From assembly GCA_039930045.1 (NCBI GenBank), contig JBDSQB010000003.1:62001-126000 (forward strand): a stretch of DNA of 64,000 nt, in the 5' to 3' direction. The notes under the pieces were generated by a model that was not told where the DNA came from, ran no database searches, and was given only the letters and a program-made list of their open reading frames with translations. Of the stretch, positions 17,558 to 27,034 are shown one piece after another (the first letter of the stretch is position 1; every line of letters starts with the position of its first letter). Source of the DNA: Chthoniobacterales bacterium (lineage in GTDB: Bacteria > Verrucomicrobiota > Verrucomicrobiia > Chthoniobacterales > DASVRZ01). The position numbers were made by a program, and so were the translations under genes.

Positions 17558-18916
17558 CTAGACAACTTCCCATTCGAGAACTTTCTTTGGAAAAGGACAG
17601 CGCGCGCAATCGGTGAGATCGCGCAGGCAGAAGTCCTCGTAGATTTGCAAAATGCCTTGCTGCTGGAGAATGTTAGTTTTCACATGACTAACATCGCTGC
17701 CGAAGAGTCGAAGAATGCCGGTTTTCAGCTTTCGATTTTCCAGCGGCTGCTGAATTTTGGCGAGCGAGCGCCAGTTGTTAGGCGAAGTGGAAAGCGACGC
17801 GGGCACGGCGACGTTGACTAACATTTCTAATATCCGGCTTCTGCCGAGAAGCGCGATGGGCGCGGCGGAACGGCGCGAACTGATGGTGTAATGCTCGCTC
17901 CAATAAGGATGTTGCAAACCACCCAGCACTTTTTCAAGTCGAGTTAGGGTGCTATCACGAAAGGCTTCCGAGACAGCCGGCCAGTTCTTCGCGATTAAAC
18001 CCAGCGCAGCCAGACGGCGTTGCGGGTGATTCGCCGGACGCGAGCCGGTCAGTTTCCAAGCGGAGCGAGGCAAAATGAGGCGCTCCCAGCGTATGCGCAT
18101 CGACCACCAGCGCTCCCAAAGGGCGCGTAGATATTCCTGTGTGTCGGGTGCGAATTTCCGCAGTGATGTGGCGTCGAGAAAACCGGCGCAGCCGAAGAGC
18201 AGCGAGTCGATGCTGGCCGGCTCGGCGCGAAGAGTTTGCAAACCGATGCGCTGGGCCAGCAATTCGAAGGGATTCTTGTTTTCCTTGTAGCCGAGCGTAA
18301 TTGCCAGCGTCTGAAACAGCGCCTCGTCCCATCCATAACAAGAGGTTAGGCGCGCGAATGCCTCGGCCTTTTTCTGCAAACGAAAATGCGCCGCAGCCTC
18401 GATCAAGTTGGTTCTCACTTCCAATGGAATGGAAGTCAGCGGCGCGGCGCAGCGGCCTTGAATCGCGAGTGGAGGAACCACTGGAAGTCGCTCGTCGTCT
18501 GTTAGTTGGAGGCGCACTTGCGGGACGAATTTATTCTGCTCCGTGCGGGTGAAAAATTCTCCCGTTCCAGGCTCCAGAAAGAGATGCAACACGACATTGT
18601 TGAAGGCCGGATTGGTCGCGTGCCCGTGGTTTTCCCAATCCTTAAGATTGGTATCCAACTCGATGCTGCCGCGCTTGGGTTCTGCGTTGCCAAAGCGAAC
18701 GACCGCCTCGCAAAAGTCCGGACCTGGCTCACGGTTCCAGACGCCGCGATGGATGATTTCCACTTTCCGCCCGTCAGTCGTATGGAACTCAACCGGAAAT
18801 TTTCCAGCAAACCAGCGGGCCTGGATTTCCAACTCCGATAGCTTCGGGAGCAATGTTAGTCGCTCATCGACTCGCGACGACAAACTCCAGGGGGCATAAG
18901 CCTCCGCGGGCGTCAT
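17558..18916 (-). CDS. DUF2851 family protein
   Basis: 452 residues. Recognisable DUF2851 features are ELEIQARWFAGKFPVEFHTT, the block VRFGNAEPKRGSIELDTNLK with DWENHGHATNPAFNNVVLHL, and the C-terminal GILQIYEDFCLRDLTDCARC. The N-terminal region with conserved acidic residues looks nuclease-like to my eye, but the family is uncharacterised. It overlaps the TIGR03790 gene upstream by four bases and is the last gene of a three-gene minus-strand group with an MBL hydrolase. The C-terminal CxxC pair could bind a metal. Confidence 0.88.
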   Translation of the reverse strand: MTPAEAYAPWSLSSRVDERLTLLPKLSELEIQARWFAGKFPVEFHTTDGRKVEIIHRGVWNREPGPDFCEAVVRFGNAEPKRGSIELDTNLKDWENHGHATNPAFNNVVLHLFLEPGTGEFFTRTEQNKFVPQVRLQLTDDERLPVVPPLAIQGRCAAPLTSIPLEVRTNLIEAAAHFRLQKKAEAFARLTSCYGWDEALFQTLAITLGYKENKNPFELLAQRIGLQTLRAEPASIDSLLFGCAGFLDATSLRKFAPDTQEYLRALWERWWSMRIRWERLILPRSAWKLTGSRPANHPQRRLAALGLIAKNWPAVSEAFRDSTLTRLEKVLGGLQHPYWSEHYTISSRRSAAPIALLGRSRILEMLVNVAVPASLSTSPNNWRSLAKIQQPLENRKLKTGILRLFGSDVSHVKTNILQQQGILQIYEDFCLRDLTDCARCPFPKKVLEWEVV

Positions 18917-20454
18917 TTTACGGGAGTCGGTGAAGCTTCCGCTGGACTTGGACTTGGCAGGGCGGGTTCCAGCTCCAGCAAGTGCGTCATTAGAAAGGCC
19001 GAGCCGCTGTCGCCGCGAATCCGGGCTTCCGCGTCTTTCATCATAGTGAGGGCAGCGGCCTTGCGGCCTTTGTGCACCAGGAATTCACTGTAACTCCACG
19101 CCGCGCGCGCGATGTTATCGGACTCCTTGTATTTCTTGATAGCCTGCTGGAAAAGGTAGTCCGCCGCAGCATCGTCGCCTTCCGCCATCCGGCACTGTGC
19201 CCAGGCTTCTGCGGAGAATCCGGTGCTGAGTTCGACCAGATTATTGACCGCGCTTTTATGAAACCTCTCAAACTCCGCACCATAGCTAACTTCTGGATTA
19301 TCGAGAATGGCATACGGACGATAGAGCGGATCGCCGACGGCCACATTCATCCACGACATCGTCCGTTGAGAGGCCCAGGCGCTTTCTGCAAACGTGTAGC
19401 CGCGCAGCAATCGCTCGCTGAAAATATCGAGATTGGCCGTAAGTGTTAGATACGGTTCATAGACGTTGCCTAGAACGGCGTCGGCTCCGCTGCTAATCAG
19501 GGGTCCGCACCAGCCGATCGAGCGGCTGCGCAGAGTCGAAGCGCTGTAGGAATGGATGTGACATGCGATGGCTCCAGGCACGAAACGCACACCGGCACCG
19601 GTGAACGCGCCCGCCATGTCGCCGTTGTACCAGCCGAAATAAATCGCGGTCTTCGGCATCGGAAATCCGGTGGGCAGGATCGGCTCGATGTTGTCGGTGA
19701 AGACGGGAAAACCGCGCTTGCGAAAGTTAGTACCGGCACCTTTCAACCAGTCGTCGCCGACCTTGTAGCCGGGCAACTCGGTGCCGCGCTGATCGATTAG
19801 AACCCAGCCAAAAAGCCCGTTGCTCTCGGCTCGCAGAGATTCGTCGATCATGCGCTTCACGTCATCCGGACTTGGGCCGTCGAGACGGCAGACGAGCATG
19901 TATTGCGGGAGTTCTACCGAGTCGAAGCGGTCGTAGTTTTCGTAGTAGGGATTGTTGAGTGGACCGGAAATTTGTTTGGTGAATTTACCCAGAACGGCGA
20001 TTTCTGAATCTACCGAGCAGCCGTTCACGGGGCCAAAAGGAGTCGTCGTGTCGGGTTTGTCGCCGGGATAGCTAGTTTTCTCGCGGACTTTGAGCGGCAT
20101 GCCGCGAATCAGGGCGACGTAGCGAATTTTGTTTTTGATGACCGCCGTGGGCGCAACCCGGTTGTCGCTCAGTTCCCACCAGTTGTTGGCGGTGAATGCC
20201 TCCCGCAATGGAATCGCGATGGTCGTATCGTAGTCGTCGCGGCTGATTTCCTCGCTTTCCGTCGGGCATTTCAGACCGAGAATTTGCTCATCGGGAATCC
20301 CGCGCCGCGCGGCGTAATAGCGGGCGAGCTGGGCAGAATCGGGGTCGTTGACGTTGTAGATGACCAGCGTTTTCGAGGCCAGCGACGGCGCGGCGGTCAT
20401 CTCTCGGCTCCAGAGCACGGAAACGAGGATCGCCAGGCAGATGAGAAATCGCAC
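18913..20454 (-). CDS. TIGR03790 family exported protein
   Basis: 513 residues, GTG start. A signal peptide (MRFLICLAILVSVLWSREMT) is followed by TLVIYNVNDPDSAQLARYYA and GIPDEQILGLKCPTESEEIS, characteristic of TIGR03790, a family found mainly in Verrucomicrobia, Planctomycetes and Acidobacteria. Later blocks include YVALIRGMPLKVREKTSYPG and FVPGAIACHIHSYSASTLRS. The C-terminal third carries TPR-like helices and ends in a Pro/Ser-rich tail. The family has no established function. The gene sits between the MBL hydrolase (9 bp upstream) and DUF2851 (four-base overlap). Confidence 0.88.
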   Translation of the reverse strand: MRFLICLAILVSVLWSREMTAAPSLASKTLVIYNVNDPDSAQLARYYAARRGIPDEQILGLKCPTESEEISRDDYDTTIAIPLREAFTANNWWELSDNRVAPTAVIKNKIRYVALIRGMPLKVREKTSYPGDKPDTTTPFGPVNGCSVDSEIAVLGKFTKQISGPLNNPYYENYDRFDSVELPQYMLVCRLDGPSPDDVKRMIDESLRAESNGLFGWVLIDQRGTELPGYKVGDDWLKGAGTNFRKRGFPVFTDNIEPILPTGFPMPKTAIYFGWYNGDMAGAFTGAGVRFVPGAIACHIHSYSASTLRSRSIGWCGPLISSGADAVLGNVYEPYLTLTANLDIFSERLLRGYTFAESAWASQRTMSWMNVAVGDPLYRPYAILDNPEVSYGAEFERFHKSAVNNLVELSTGFSAEAWAQCRMAEGDDAAADYLFQQAIKKYKESDNIARAAWSYSEFLVHKGRKAAALTMMKDAEARIRGDSGSAFLMTHLLELEPALPSPSPAEASPTPVK

Positions 20455-20463
20455 GACGCGTTT

Positions 20464-21246
20464 CTAGACGGTGATCTTCAATCCGTCAAAGGCAACTCGC
20501 ACGTCTTCGGGCAGTGTCGCCTCCGTCTCCTCGTGGCCGAGATCGTGGCAGAGATGGGTGAGCCAGGTGCGCTTCGCCCCGACCAATTTCCGAAACGCCA
20601 GCGCCTCCTCCAGATTCATGTGCGTCGGATGCGGGCGATGGCGCAGCGCATCGACGATCAGCACGGGCACGTCTTGCAGCGCGACCACAGTAGCGGCGGA
20701 AACCGTTTTGCAATCGCTCAGATAAGCCGCGCGTTTGACGCCATTTTGCGTCAGCAGATAGCCGAAAACATGGGCGCGGCCGTGCTTCACCGGGAGCGGA
20801 GTCAAAGTCGTATCACCTAGGAGAAACGGCGCATCGACGAGATGTTTTTCCGGTTTCACATAGCCGGGAAAAGTCGCCGTGCCATTGAATGCGAAGTCAA
20901 AGACCCGCTCCAAATCAGTCATCGTTTCCTGCGAAGCGTAGATCGGCATCGTGCCAGCGCGTGCATCGCAGAACCGCCGCAAATCGTCGAAACCCATGAC
21001 GTGATCCGTGTGTGAGTGCGTGTAAACCACCGCGTCCAGCCAGCGGATTTTTTCCCTCAAGACCTGTTCGCGGAAATCCGGTCCCGTGTCCACCACCCAG
21101 GCGGCTTCGGGTGTTTTCACATAAATGGACGACCGGGTACGCTTGTCTCGCGGGTCCTTTGACTGGCAAACCGCGCAATCGCAGCCAATCATCGGCACTC
21201 CCTGCGAAGTCCCGGTGCCTAGAAAAGTAATCTCGATGGGTTGCAT
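20464..21246 (-). CDS. MBL-fold metallo-hydrolase (PhnP-like)
   Basis: 260 residues of metallo-beta-lactamase fold. The opening ITFLGTGTSQGVPMIGCDCA and AVCQSKDPRDKRTRSSIYV resemble PhnP-type phosphodiesterases, including the Cys pair that may bind structural zinc. The metal site is THSHTDHVMGFDD, with further His residues in KHGRAHVFGY and RHRPHPTHMNLEEAL. PhnP hydrolyses 5-phosphoribosyl 1,2-cyclic phosphate, but no phn genes are nearby, so the substrate is open. ATG at 21246 is favoured over 21261 because the fold starts immediately. It is divergent from recN with a spacer of about 42 bp. Confidence 0.88.
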   Translation of the reverse strand: MQPIEITFLGTGTSQGVPMIGCDCAVCQSKDPRDKRTRSSIYVKTPEAAWVVDTGPDFREQVLREKIRWLDAVVYTHSHTDHVMGFDDLRRFCDARAGTMPIYASQETMTDLERVFDFAFNGTATFPGYVKPEKHLVDAPFLLGDTTLTPLPVKHGRAHVFGYLLTQNGVKRAAYLSDCKTVSAATVVALQDVPVLIVDALRHRPHPTHMNLEEALAFRKLVGAKRTWLTHLCHDLGHEETEATLPEDVRVAFDGLKITV

Positions 21247-21288
21247 GATTTGGCCCGGCACACTTACAGTCTCCCGACCGTGCCCGCA

Positions 21289-22941
21289 ATGCTCACCTCG
21301 CTTCGCATCCGCAATCTCGCCCTCGTCGAGGACCTCTCATGGCCGCTCGGGCCGGGTTACACCGCGATCACCGGGGAAACCGGCGCGGGCAAATCCATCA
21401 TCCTCGGCGCATTAAAACTTCTCATCGGGGAGCGGGCCGACAAATCGCTCATTCGCTCCGGGGCCGACGCCTGCACAGTCGAAGCGGCTTTTTCCATCGA
21501 AAACCTATTGAAATGGAACTCCGCTCTGGCCGAACTCGGGGTCGAACCGTGCGAGGACGACCAGCTTCTCCTGAAACGCAGCTTCACCGCCGGCGGCGCA
21601 AATCGGCAATTCATCAACGGCAGCCCCACGACGCTCGCGGTGCTGAAAGTCCTTGGCGAGGACCTGGTCGATTTGCACGGGCCGCACGATCACCAGTCGC
21701 TTTTTTCCACGGCGCGCCAGCTCGCGATTCTGGATCAGTTTGCCGGAAACGACTTGGAAACTTATCGAGGTCTTTACGAGCGAGTGGCCGGGTTGCGCGG
21801 CGAATACGAGGCGCTTTCCACCAGCGAGGCGGCGGTCGCGCAGGAGATCGACCTCCTGCAATTTCAGAAAAACGAAATCGAATCCGCCGACCTCGATCCT
21901 GCTGAAGCCGCCGAGACCGAGGCGCGTTACGCCGCGATTTCCAACTCCCGCCGCCTGATCGAACTCGGTGCCGCCATTCGCAATGCGCTCACCGAGACGG
22001 ATGACGCCGCCAGCGCCCGGCACACCGATGCGCAACGCCTTTTCCGCGACTTGGAACGGCTCGATCCGAGTGCGAGTGAAATGGCCGTGCGCCACACCGC
22101 CCTGGTCGCCGAGCTCGACGACATTGCCGTGGAACTCGATTCTTACCTCGCCAAACTCGATCTCGATCCGGATCAAATCGCCACGCTGGAAGATCGCGTG
22201 AATCTCCTGCAAACCCTGCGTCGAAAATACGGGCGCACCATTGAGGAAGTCATCGCCCACGGCGAAAACGTCGCCGCCCGCCTCGCCAAAATCACCGGTC
22301 GCGACGCCGAGCTGAATCGATTGGAACTCGAATTGAAAAAGGCCGAGGCCGCTCTCCAAGACGCCGGGGCCAAACTCACCAAGAGCCGCCAGAAAGCCAT
22401 CGCCCCCCTCTCCGCCGCCGTCACCACGCAACTGCGCGATCTGGGTTTCCGCCAGTCGAAGTTCGAGATTACGCTCGTCCCCTCTGCCGCCGCCCGTGCG
22501 ACTGGGTTTGAGACGATTGAGTTTCAGTTTGCCCCGAATCCAGGGGAACCGATCCAGCCGTTGCGCGCCATCGCGTCCAGTGGAGAAATTTCCCGCGTCA
22601 TGCTGGCGATCAAGACGGCGCTGGCCAGTCAGGACGAAGTGGCGCTGCTGGTTTTCGACGAAGTGGATGCGAACATCGGCGGCGAGATTGCCCATGCGGT
22701 CGGAGAGAAAATGGCCAGCCTCGGCCAGCAGCATCAAGTGCTCACGATCACGCATTTACCCCAAGTCGCGGCGCGTGCCGGGGAGCATTTCGTCGTCTCC
22801 AAGGAAGTCCGCGACGGGCGGACCCATTCGACCCTAACTCGACTGGAAGCAGATACTCGCCTCACCGAAATTGCCCGAATGCTCGGAGGACAATCCAAGT
22901 CCGCCCTCGAACACGCCGCGACGTTATTGCTAGTGAATTGA
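21289..22941 (+). CDS. recN: DNA repair protein RecN
   Basis: 550 residues, the normal length. RecN is an SMC-like ATPase acting on double-strand breaks. It opens with MLTSLRIRNLALVEDLSWPL and Walker A GETGAGKSIILGAL, has QFINGSPTTLAVLKVLGEDL and LVDLHGPHDHQSLF early on, a coiled-coil middle, then SGGE-like SSGEISRVMLAIKTAL and Walker B LLVFDEVDANIGGE with LTITHLPQVAARA. ATG at 21289 is chosen because it starts the ATPase strand; an in-frame upstream start at 21241 would overlap the divergent hydrolase. A dispersed inverted-repeat element lies right after its stop. Confidence 0.96.
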   Translation: MLTSLRIRNLALVEDLSWPLGPGYTAITGETGAGKSIILGALKLLIGERADKSLIRSGADACTVEAAFSIENLLKWNSALAELGVEPCEDDQLLLKRSFTAGGANRQFINGSPTTLAVLKVLGEDLVDLHGPHDHQSLFSTARQLAILDQFAGNDLETYRGLYERVAGLRGEYEALSTSEAAVAQEIDLLQFQKNEIESADLDPAEAAETEARYAAISNSRRLIELGAAIRNALTETDDAASARHTDAQRLFRDLERLDPSASEMAVRHTALVAELDDIAVELDSYLAKLDLDPDQIATLEDRVNLLQTLRRKYGRTIEEVIAHGENVAARLAKITGRDAELNRLELELKKAEAALQDAGAKLTKSRQKAIAPLSAAVTTQLRDLGFRQSKFEITLVPSAAARATGFETIEFQFAPNPGEPIQPLRAIASSGEISRVMLAIKTALASQDEVALLVFDEVDANIGGEIAHAVGEKMASLGQQHQVLTITHLPQVAARAGEHFVVSKEVRDGRTHSTLTRLEADTRLTEIARMLGGQSKSALEHAATLLLVN

Positions 22942-22953
22942 AACTCCACTGTT

Positions 22954-23063
22954 TTCGGGAGCGCACGCGTCTCGCGTGTTCCGGCGGACGTCTCGTCCGA
23001 TGGCTTGGACGAGCCCTTTCGCGAGACGCAAAAGGGAACACGCGAGACGCGTGCGCTCCCGAA
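22954..23063. repeat. Dispersed inverted-repeat element, family B, copy 1
   Basis: About 110 bp bounded by inverted ends: TTCGGGAGCGCACGCGTCTC on the left and GAGACGCGTGCGCTCCCGAA on the right, continuing inward to GCGTGTTCC and GGGAACACGC. Inside is a second small palindrome (GGACGTCTCGTCC...GGACGAGCC). It sits between the convergent recN and ctpA genes and could also act as a two-way transcription stop. A second copy with the same ends lies at 49891-50017. No gene is in the gap. Confidence 0.85.
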
Positions 23064-23095
23064 GAAAGCTCTCATTAGAGCCTAAGCAGTATTAA

Positions 23096-24433
23096 CTATT
23101 CCGCCGGAGTTGGGCTGGCGGCGGGCTCGGGTTTAGTTTCGAGCTTGGCGACTTGGGTGTAGATGAGGACGCCTTTGAGGGCGTCGATGGCGCGATCCAT
23201 TTGCGGGTCGTCGAAGTTCTCGACGTTGGCCTGCTCTTCGAGGCTGAGTTTGTCCTCCCGGCGCGACATCACGAGCGTGCGCTCCTGCTCTGGAGTCATG
23301 GTGGAAACGATGGTCGGCGTAATGCCGTGCTCATGGATGACTTGGCGGCCAGGGGTGTAATATTTGGCGGTGGTGAGTTTGACCGCAGAGCCGTCCTGCA
23401 TCTGGATGACGCTCTGGACGCTGCCTTTGCCGAAGGTGGTTTCGCCAACGATGACGGCCCGGTTGAGGTCTTTCAGGGCTCCGGCCAGAATCTCGGCGCC
23501 GCTGGCGCTGCCGCTGTTCACAAGGACGGCGAGCGGGGTCTTGGTGTCGGGTTTTTCAATGCCCGAAGTGCGATACTCACGGCGTTGCGAGGCGGCACGG
23601 CCCTCGGTGTAAACGACCATCTGGTTGGCGGACAAAAACTGGCTGCAAACATCAACCGCGCTGGTAAGGAGCCCGCCCGGGTTGTGCCGGAGGTCCACGA
23701 TGAGCGCCTGCATCCCCTGTTCGCGGAGGCGGGCGAGTTCCTTTTGCAGGTCGCCAGCGGTCGGCTCGTTGAATTGCGTGATGCGGACGTAGCCGATTTT
23801 GTAGCCGTCGGTGAGGTCGGGTTTGACGAGTTTCGCGTCCTTGATGCTGGCGACTTTGATGACGGTGCGAATGAGGTCGAAGTCCTTGATTTCGTGGGTC
23901 GAGGCGCGGGAAATGGTCAGCCGGATCGGTTTTCCGGGATCGCCCCGAAGGAGGTTGATGGCTTCAGACAGCTCCAGTTTCTCGGTGCTTTCGCCATCGA
24001 TGCGGAGAATCTGGTCGCCGGGAAGAATGCCTGCCTTGAAGCTGGGCGAATCCTCCATCGGGGTGACGACGGTGAGCAGGCCACCCTTGAAGGAAACGAC
24101 AATGCCGAGGCCGGTAAACTCGCTTTTGGTGTCGCTCTGCATGTCCTTGAAGTCGGCTGGCGGCAGGAATTGCGAGTGCGGGTCGAGCGAGGTGAGCATC
24201 CCCTGAAGCGCGTCGTAGGTGAGGTCTTTGTAGGCGATTTTTTTCTCATCCACGTAGTCCTGGCGGATAAGTTCCAGCGCACGGGCAAAGACAGTCATGC
24301 TGTCGTAGGCGGTGTCTTTGTCGGCCGGTTTTTCCGGGGGTTTTTCCACGGGCTTTACGGCGGGTGCGCCGATGGAAAGCAGCGGGGCAAATGCCAGAAA
24401 AACGGTCACCGGTCCTAGGGACGAAAGTTTCAT
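23096..24433 (-). CDS. ctpA: S41 family carboxyl-terminal processing protease
   Basis: 445 residues with an N-terminal signal peptide, so it acts in the periplasm. A PDZ domain (EFTGLGIVVSFKGGLLTVVT, SFKAGILPGDQILRIDGEST) is followed by the S41 catalytic core. The nucleophilic Ser is in VNSGSASGAEILAGALKDLN and the general-base Lys in GETTFGKGSVQSV. LIVDLRHNPGGLL is the conserved substrate-cradle strand. It is last in a minus-strand row with galU-like and the class A PBP, which fits a role in cell-wall enzyme turnover. The C terminus has a Pro/Ala/Glu-rich tail. Confidence 0.94.
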   Translation of the reverse strand: MKLSSLGPVTVFLAFAPLLSIGAPAVKPVEKPPEKPADKDTAYDSMTVFARALELIRQDYVDEKKIAYKDLTYDALQGMLTSLDPHSQFLPPADFKDMQSDTKSEFTGLGIVVSFKGGLLTVVTPMEDSPSFKAGILPGDQILRIDGESTEKLELSEAINLLRGDPGKPIRLTISRASTHEIKDFDLIRTVIKVASIKDAKLVKPDLTDGYKIGYVRITQFNEPTAGDLQKELARLREQGMQALIVDLRHNPGGLLTSAVDVCSQFLSANQMVVYTEGRAASQRREYRTSGIEKPDTKTPLAVLVNSGSASGAEILAGALKDLNRAVIVGETTFGKGSVQSVIQMQDGSAVKLTTAKYYTPGRQVIHEHGITPTIVSTMTPEQERTLVMSRREDKLSLEEQANVENFDDPQMDRAIDALKGVLIYTQVAKLETKPEPAASPTPAE

Positions 24434-24495
24434 CAGCCAGATGATAGCACAAAGCCCTCGCCTGACGAAAAATTTCCCTGGGCTGCGGCCTGATT

Positions 24496-26958
24496 CTACT
24501 GCAAGTCCAATGGAGGCGGCGGCTCCATGTTCAGAGTTGGCTCGGCGGCAGCACGGTCGAGCGGACGAACGGGCTCGGCCCGCATGACTTGGAGCGGAGT
24601 GGGAGCGGCATTCGGATCGGTGCCAGGCAGGGCGAGACCAGTGGCAGGATCGACGCCGGTTACAGGTTCGGCCCGAGGCACGGTTGAGTTAAAGGGATCT
24701 TCGGTGCCGATCAGCGCGGGGCCTTTCATGGGGATGGGCTTCACATCGCTGGTGTTGGTCGCGAGCTGGGCGACGGGCACTTTTCCGCTGTTCGTCATCA
24801 TGGGAACGGTCGTTCCGGTGCCGCCGTGAACGAAGCAGGTGCCCTTCGGCGTTTGCTCGGCGGAGGAGAATTCGTAGAACGTCGTTCGCTGGCGCAGACC
24901 CTGCGCGTCGGTCTTGAAGCAATCACGAGTGGCAGGCAAACCGGAGGCTTTGCAAACTTCGATGCGCTCGATGTTGGCCGGACGCTGGATCGGCTGCGGC
25001 GGGTGGGTCGAGAGCGAGGCGTTCATGATCGCGCTCCAGACGGGCAGCGCGATTTTGTTGCTGAACGCACCGCGATAGATCGTGCGGCGTTTGTCGAATC
25101 CAGCCCAGACACCGCAAGTAATTTCGCTGTCGTAGCCGACGAACCAGGCATCGGTGAAGTTGTAGGCCGTGCCCGTTTTTCCACCGCCGGGGAAGCTGCG
25201 CAACTTGTAATCGGCGACAGCGTTGGCCGCGGTGCCTTCCTCCAGAACGTCACTTAGAAACGAATGGATCTCGAATGCTACGGCTGGCGTGGTGACTTTT
25301 TTTCGAGTCGGAGTCGCCTGGTAAATGAGCGTGCCGTCCGCCTCCTCGACGCGGGAAATGATATACGGAGCCGATGGACGATAGCCGCCCTCGGGGAAGA
25401 TCGTGTAAGCCATCGTCAACTGCGCGAGCGTGACCTCACTGCTGCCGAGGTAGGTGGCCGGAAACTGCCGCATCGGCGCGTCCATGCCGGCTTCCTTGGC
25501 AAAGGCGACGACTTTTTCCAAGCCCACATCGAGTCCGAAGCGAACGGTGGCGGCATTCTTTCCCTGCGAAACGGCCCGGCGCGCAGGAATGAGCCCCTCG
25601 TATTGCGAGTCAGCTCGCTCGCTGCCCCATTCGCCCAAAATCCCGGTGAAACCGCCGATCATCACCTGGCGGTTGTCGAGTGCGGAATCATCCACCAGCG
25701 TGCCGGGGAAAATCTTGTCCGCAAAACCCGCCGCAAAAACGAACGGCGTAAAAGCCGTGCTCGGCGGACGCAACCCATCGGTCGCGCGATTGTAAACGCT
25801 GTCGCCGTAATCGCGCCCGCCGACCAGGACCAGAATGCCGCCCGTCCGCGAGTCGAGCGCATAGACCGCACCCTGCAAGTAATCCGGCTGATCCTCGGGC
25901 TTCGCCGGTGCACCCTCGGCGGCAGCGGGCTGATTTTTCCTCGCGGCCTTCCAGTCGGCCATCGTGGGATTGGAATAACCGGGCGTCGTCTCCACGCGGG
26001 CGAGTTCCCTGGAAAGCGATTCCTCCGCCACTTTCTGCAAATCGGCGTCGATCGTCGTGTAAATCTTGTAGCCCGCGCTGGCGGCGGCATCGAAGTCGAG
26101 GTCGGTCGTCAGCCGCTGGCGAATCAGGTCCAGCGCATACGATTGTCCCCGACTGGACGACCGCCGCGGACGCACCCGGAAGCTGAGCAAATGCGCGTCG
26201 TCAAATTGCTGCTTGTTGATTTTTCCAATCTCCAACATGCGTCCGAGAACGAAATTGCGCTCCTGCTCCGCGCCCTTCGCGTTGCGCCAGGGCGAAAGCA
26301 TGTTTGGGCCCTTCAAGAGTCCCGCCAAAGTCGCCGCCTCGCCGAGGGAAAGATCCGCCGCCGCTTTCCCGAAGTAACCTTTCGCCGCCGCCTCGCAGCC
26401 GTAAAGTCCGCCGCCGAAATAGACGCGGTTCAGGTAAAGCTCCATGATTTTGTCCTTGGAGAAATTTTCCTCGATGCGTTTCGAGAGATAGATTTCGACG
26501 ATTTTTCGCTCGTAGGTGCGTTCGCGCAGCTCGAAGCTGTTGCGGGCCAATTGCTGCGTGACCGTGCTCGCGCCCTGCCGGATTTTACCCGCCTTGTAGT
26601 TCTTCAGCGCCGCTCTCGCCATGCCCATGTAATCGACGCCGCCGTGCTCGTAGAAACGGTTGTCCTCGGCGGAAATGACCGCATCAACGAGGTTTTTTGA
26701 GATGCGCGAGAACGGCACGACCTCGCGATTTTCCACGAGAACCTTGCCGATTTCCTTGCCGTTGCGGTCGTAAATCGTGCTGGCGTTCTCCATTTTCGAG
26801 AGCTCATTGAGATCAAACTCGCCTGCTTTTTTAACGTAAATGCTCTGCCAATAGAGAACGAAGGCCGCGACGCCGATGCCTATGATGACAAAGAAACACG
26901 CGGTGTAAATGAACCACGGTCGCGCGTAGAAGGGAGGGGTCGGCTTGTAATCCCACAT
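24496..26958 (-). CDS. Class A penicillin-binding protein (PBP1A-like) with altered transpeptidase site
   Basis: 820 residues: short cytoplasmic tail, one membrane helix near residues 18-37, a GT51 glycosyltransferase domain, then a transpeptidase domain and a Pro-rich tail. The GT51 motifs look intact: ISAEDNRFYEHGGVDYMGMA, GASTVTQQLARN and KIMELYLNRVYFGGGLYG. In the transpeptidase domain KTGTAYNFTDAWFVGY is present, but the region normally reading GSxFKPF reads STAFTPF. Aligned by NRAT upstream and PF downstream, the catalytic Ser is Thr401 and the Lys is Thr404. The SxN motif reads GKN (466-468). It probably polymerises glycan but may not cross-link. The start at 26958 is chosen because the upstream extension overlaps galU. 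Confidence 0.9.
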   Translation of the reverse strand: MWDYKPTPPFYARPWFIYTACFFVIIGIGVAAFVLYWQSIYVKKAGEFDLNELSKMENASTIYDRNGKEIGKVLVENREVVPFSRISKNLVDAVISAEDNRFYEHGGVDYMGMARAALKNYKAGKIRQGASTVTQQLARNSFELRERTYERKIVEIYLSKRIEENFSKDKIMELYLNRVYFGGGLYGCEAAAKGYFGKAAADLSLGEAATLAGLLKGPNMLSPWRNAKGAEQERNFVLGRMLEIGKINKQQFDDAHLLSFRVRPRRSSSRGQSYALDLIRQRLTTDLDFDAAASAGYKIYTTIDADLQKVAEESLSRELARVETTPGYSNPTMADWKAARKNQPAAAEGAPAKPEDQPDYLQGAVYALDSRTGGILVLVGGRDYGDSVYNRATDGLRPPSTAFTPFVFAAGFADKIFPGTLVDDSALDNRQVMIGGFTGILGEWGSERADSQYEGLIPARRAVSQGKNAATVRFGLDVGLEKVVAFAKEAGMDAPMRQFPATYLGSSEVTLAQLTMAYTIFPEGGYRPSAPYIISRVEEADGTLIYQATPTRKKVTTPAVAFEIHSFLSDVLEEGTAANAVADYKLRSFPGGGKTGTAYNFTDAWFVGYDSEITCGVWAGFDKRRTIYRGAFSNKIALPVWSAIMNASLSTHPPQPIQRPANIERIEVCKASGLPATRDCFKTDAQGLRQRTTFYEFSSAEQTPKGTCFVHGGTGTTVPMMTNSGKVPVAQLATNTSDVKPIPMKGPALIGTEDPFNSTVPRAEPVTGVDPATGLALPGTDPNAAPTPLQVMRAEPVRPLDRAAAEPTLNMEPPPPLDLQ

Positions 26959-27034
26959 AGATAAAGGAGGCCTATTTTCAGCGGAAGCCGCCTTTTCGGC
27001 AACTAAGAATATGACGTCGCCGCTGGCAGTCGGA

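Noticed and set aside
22942-23095. Small gene between recN and ctpA
   Set aside because: The stretch is explained by the inverted-repeat element; open frames across it differ between the two copies.
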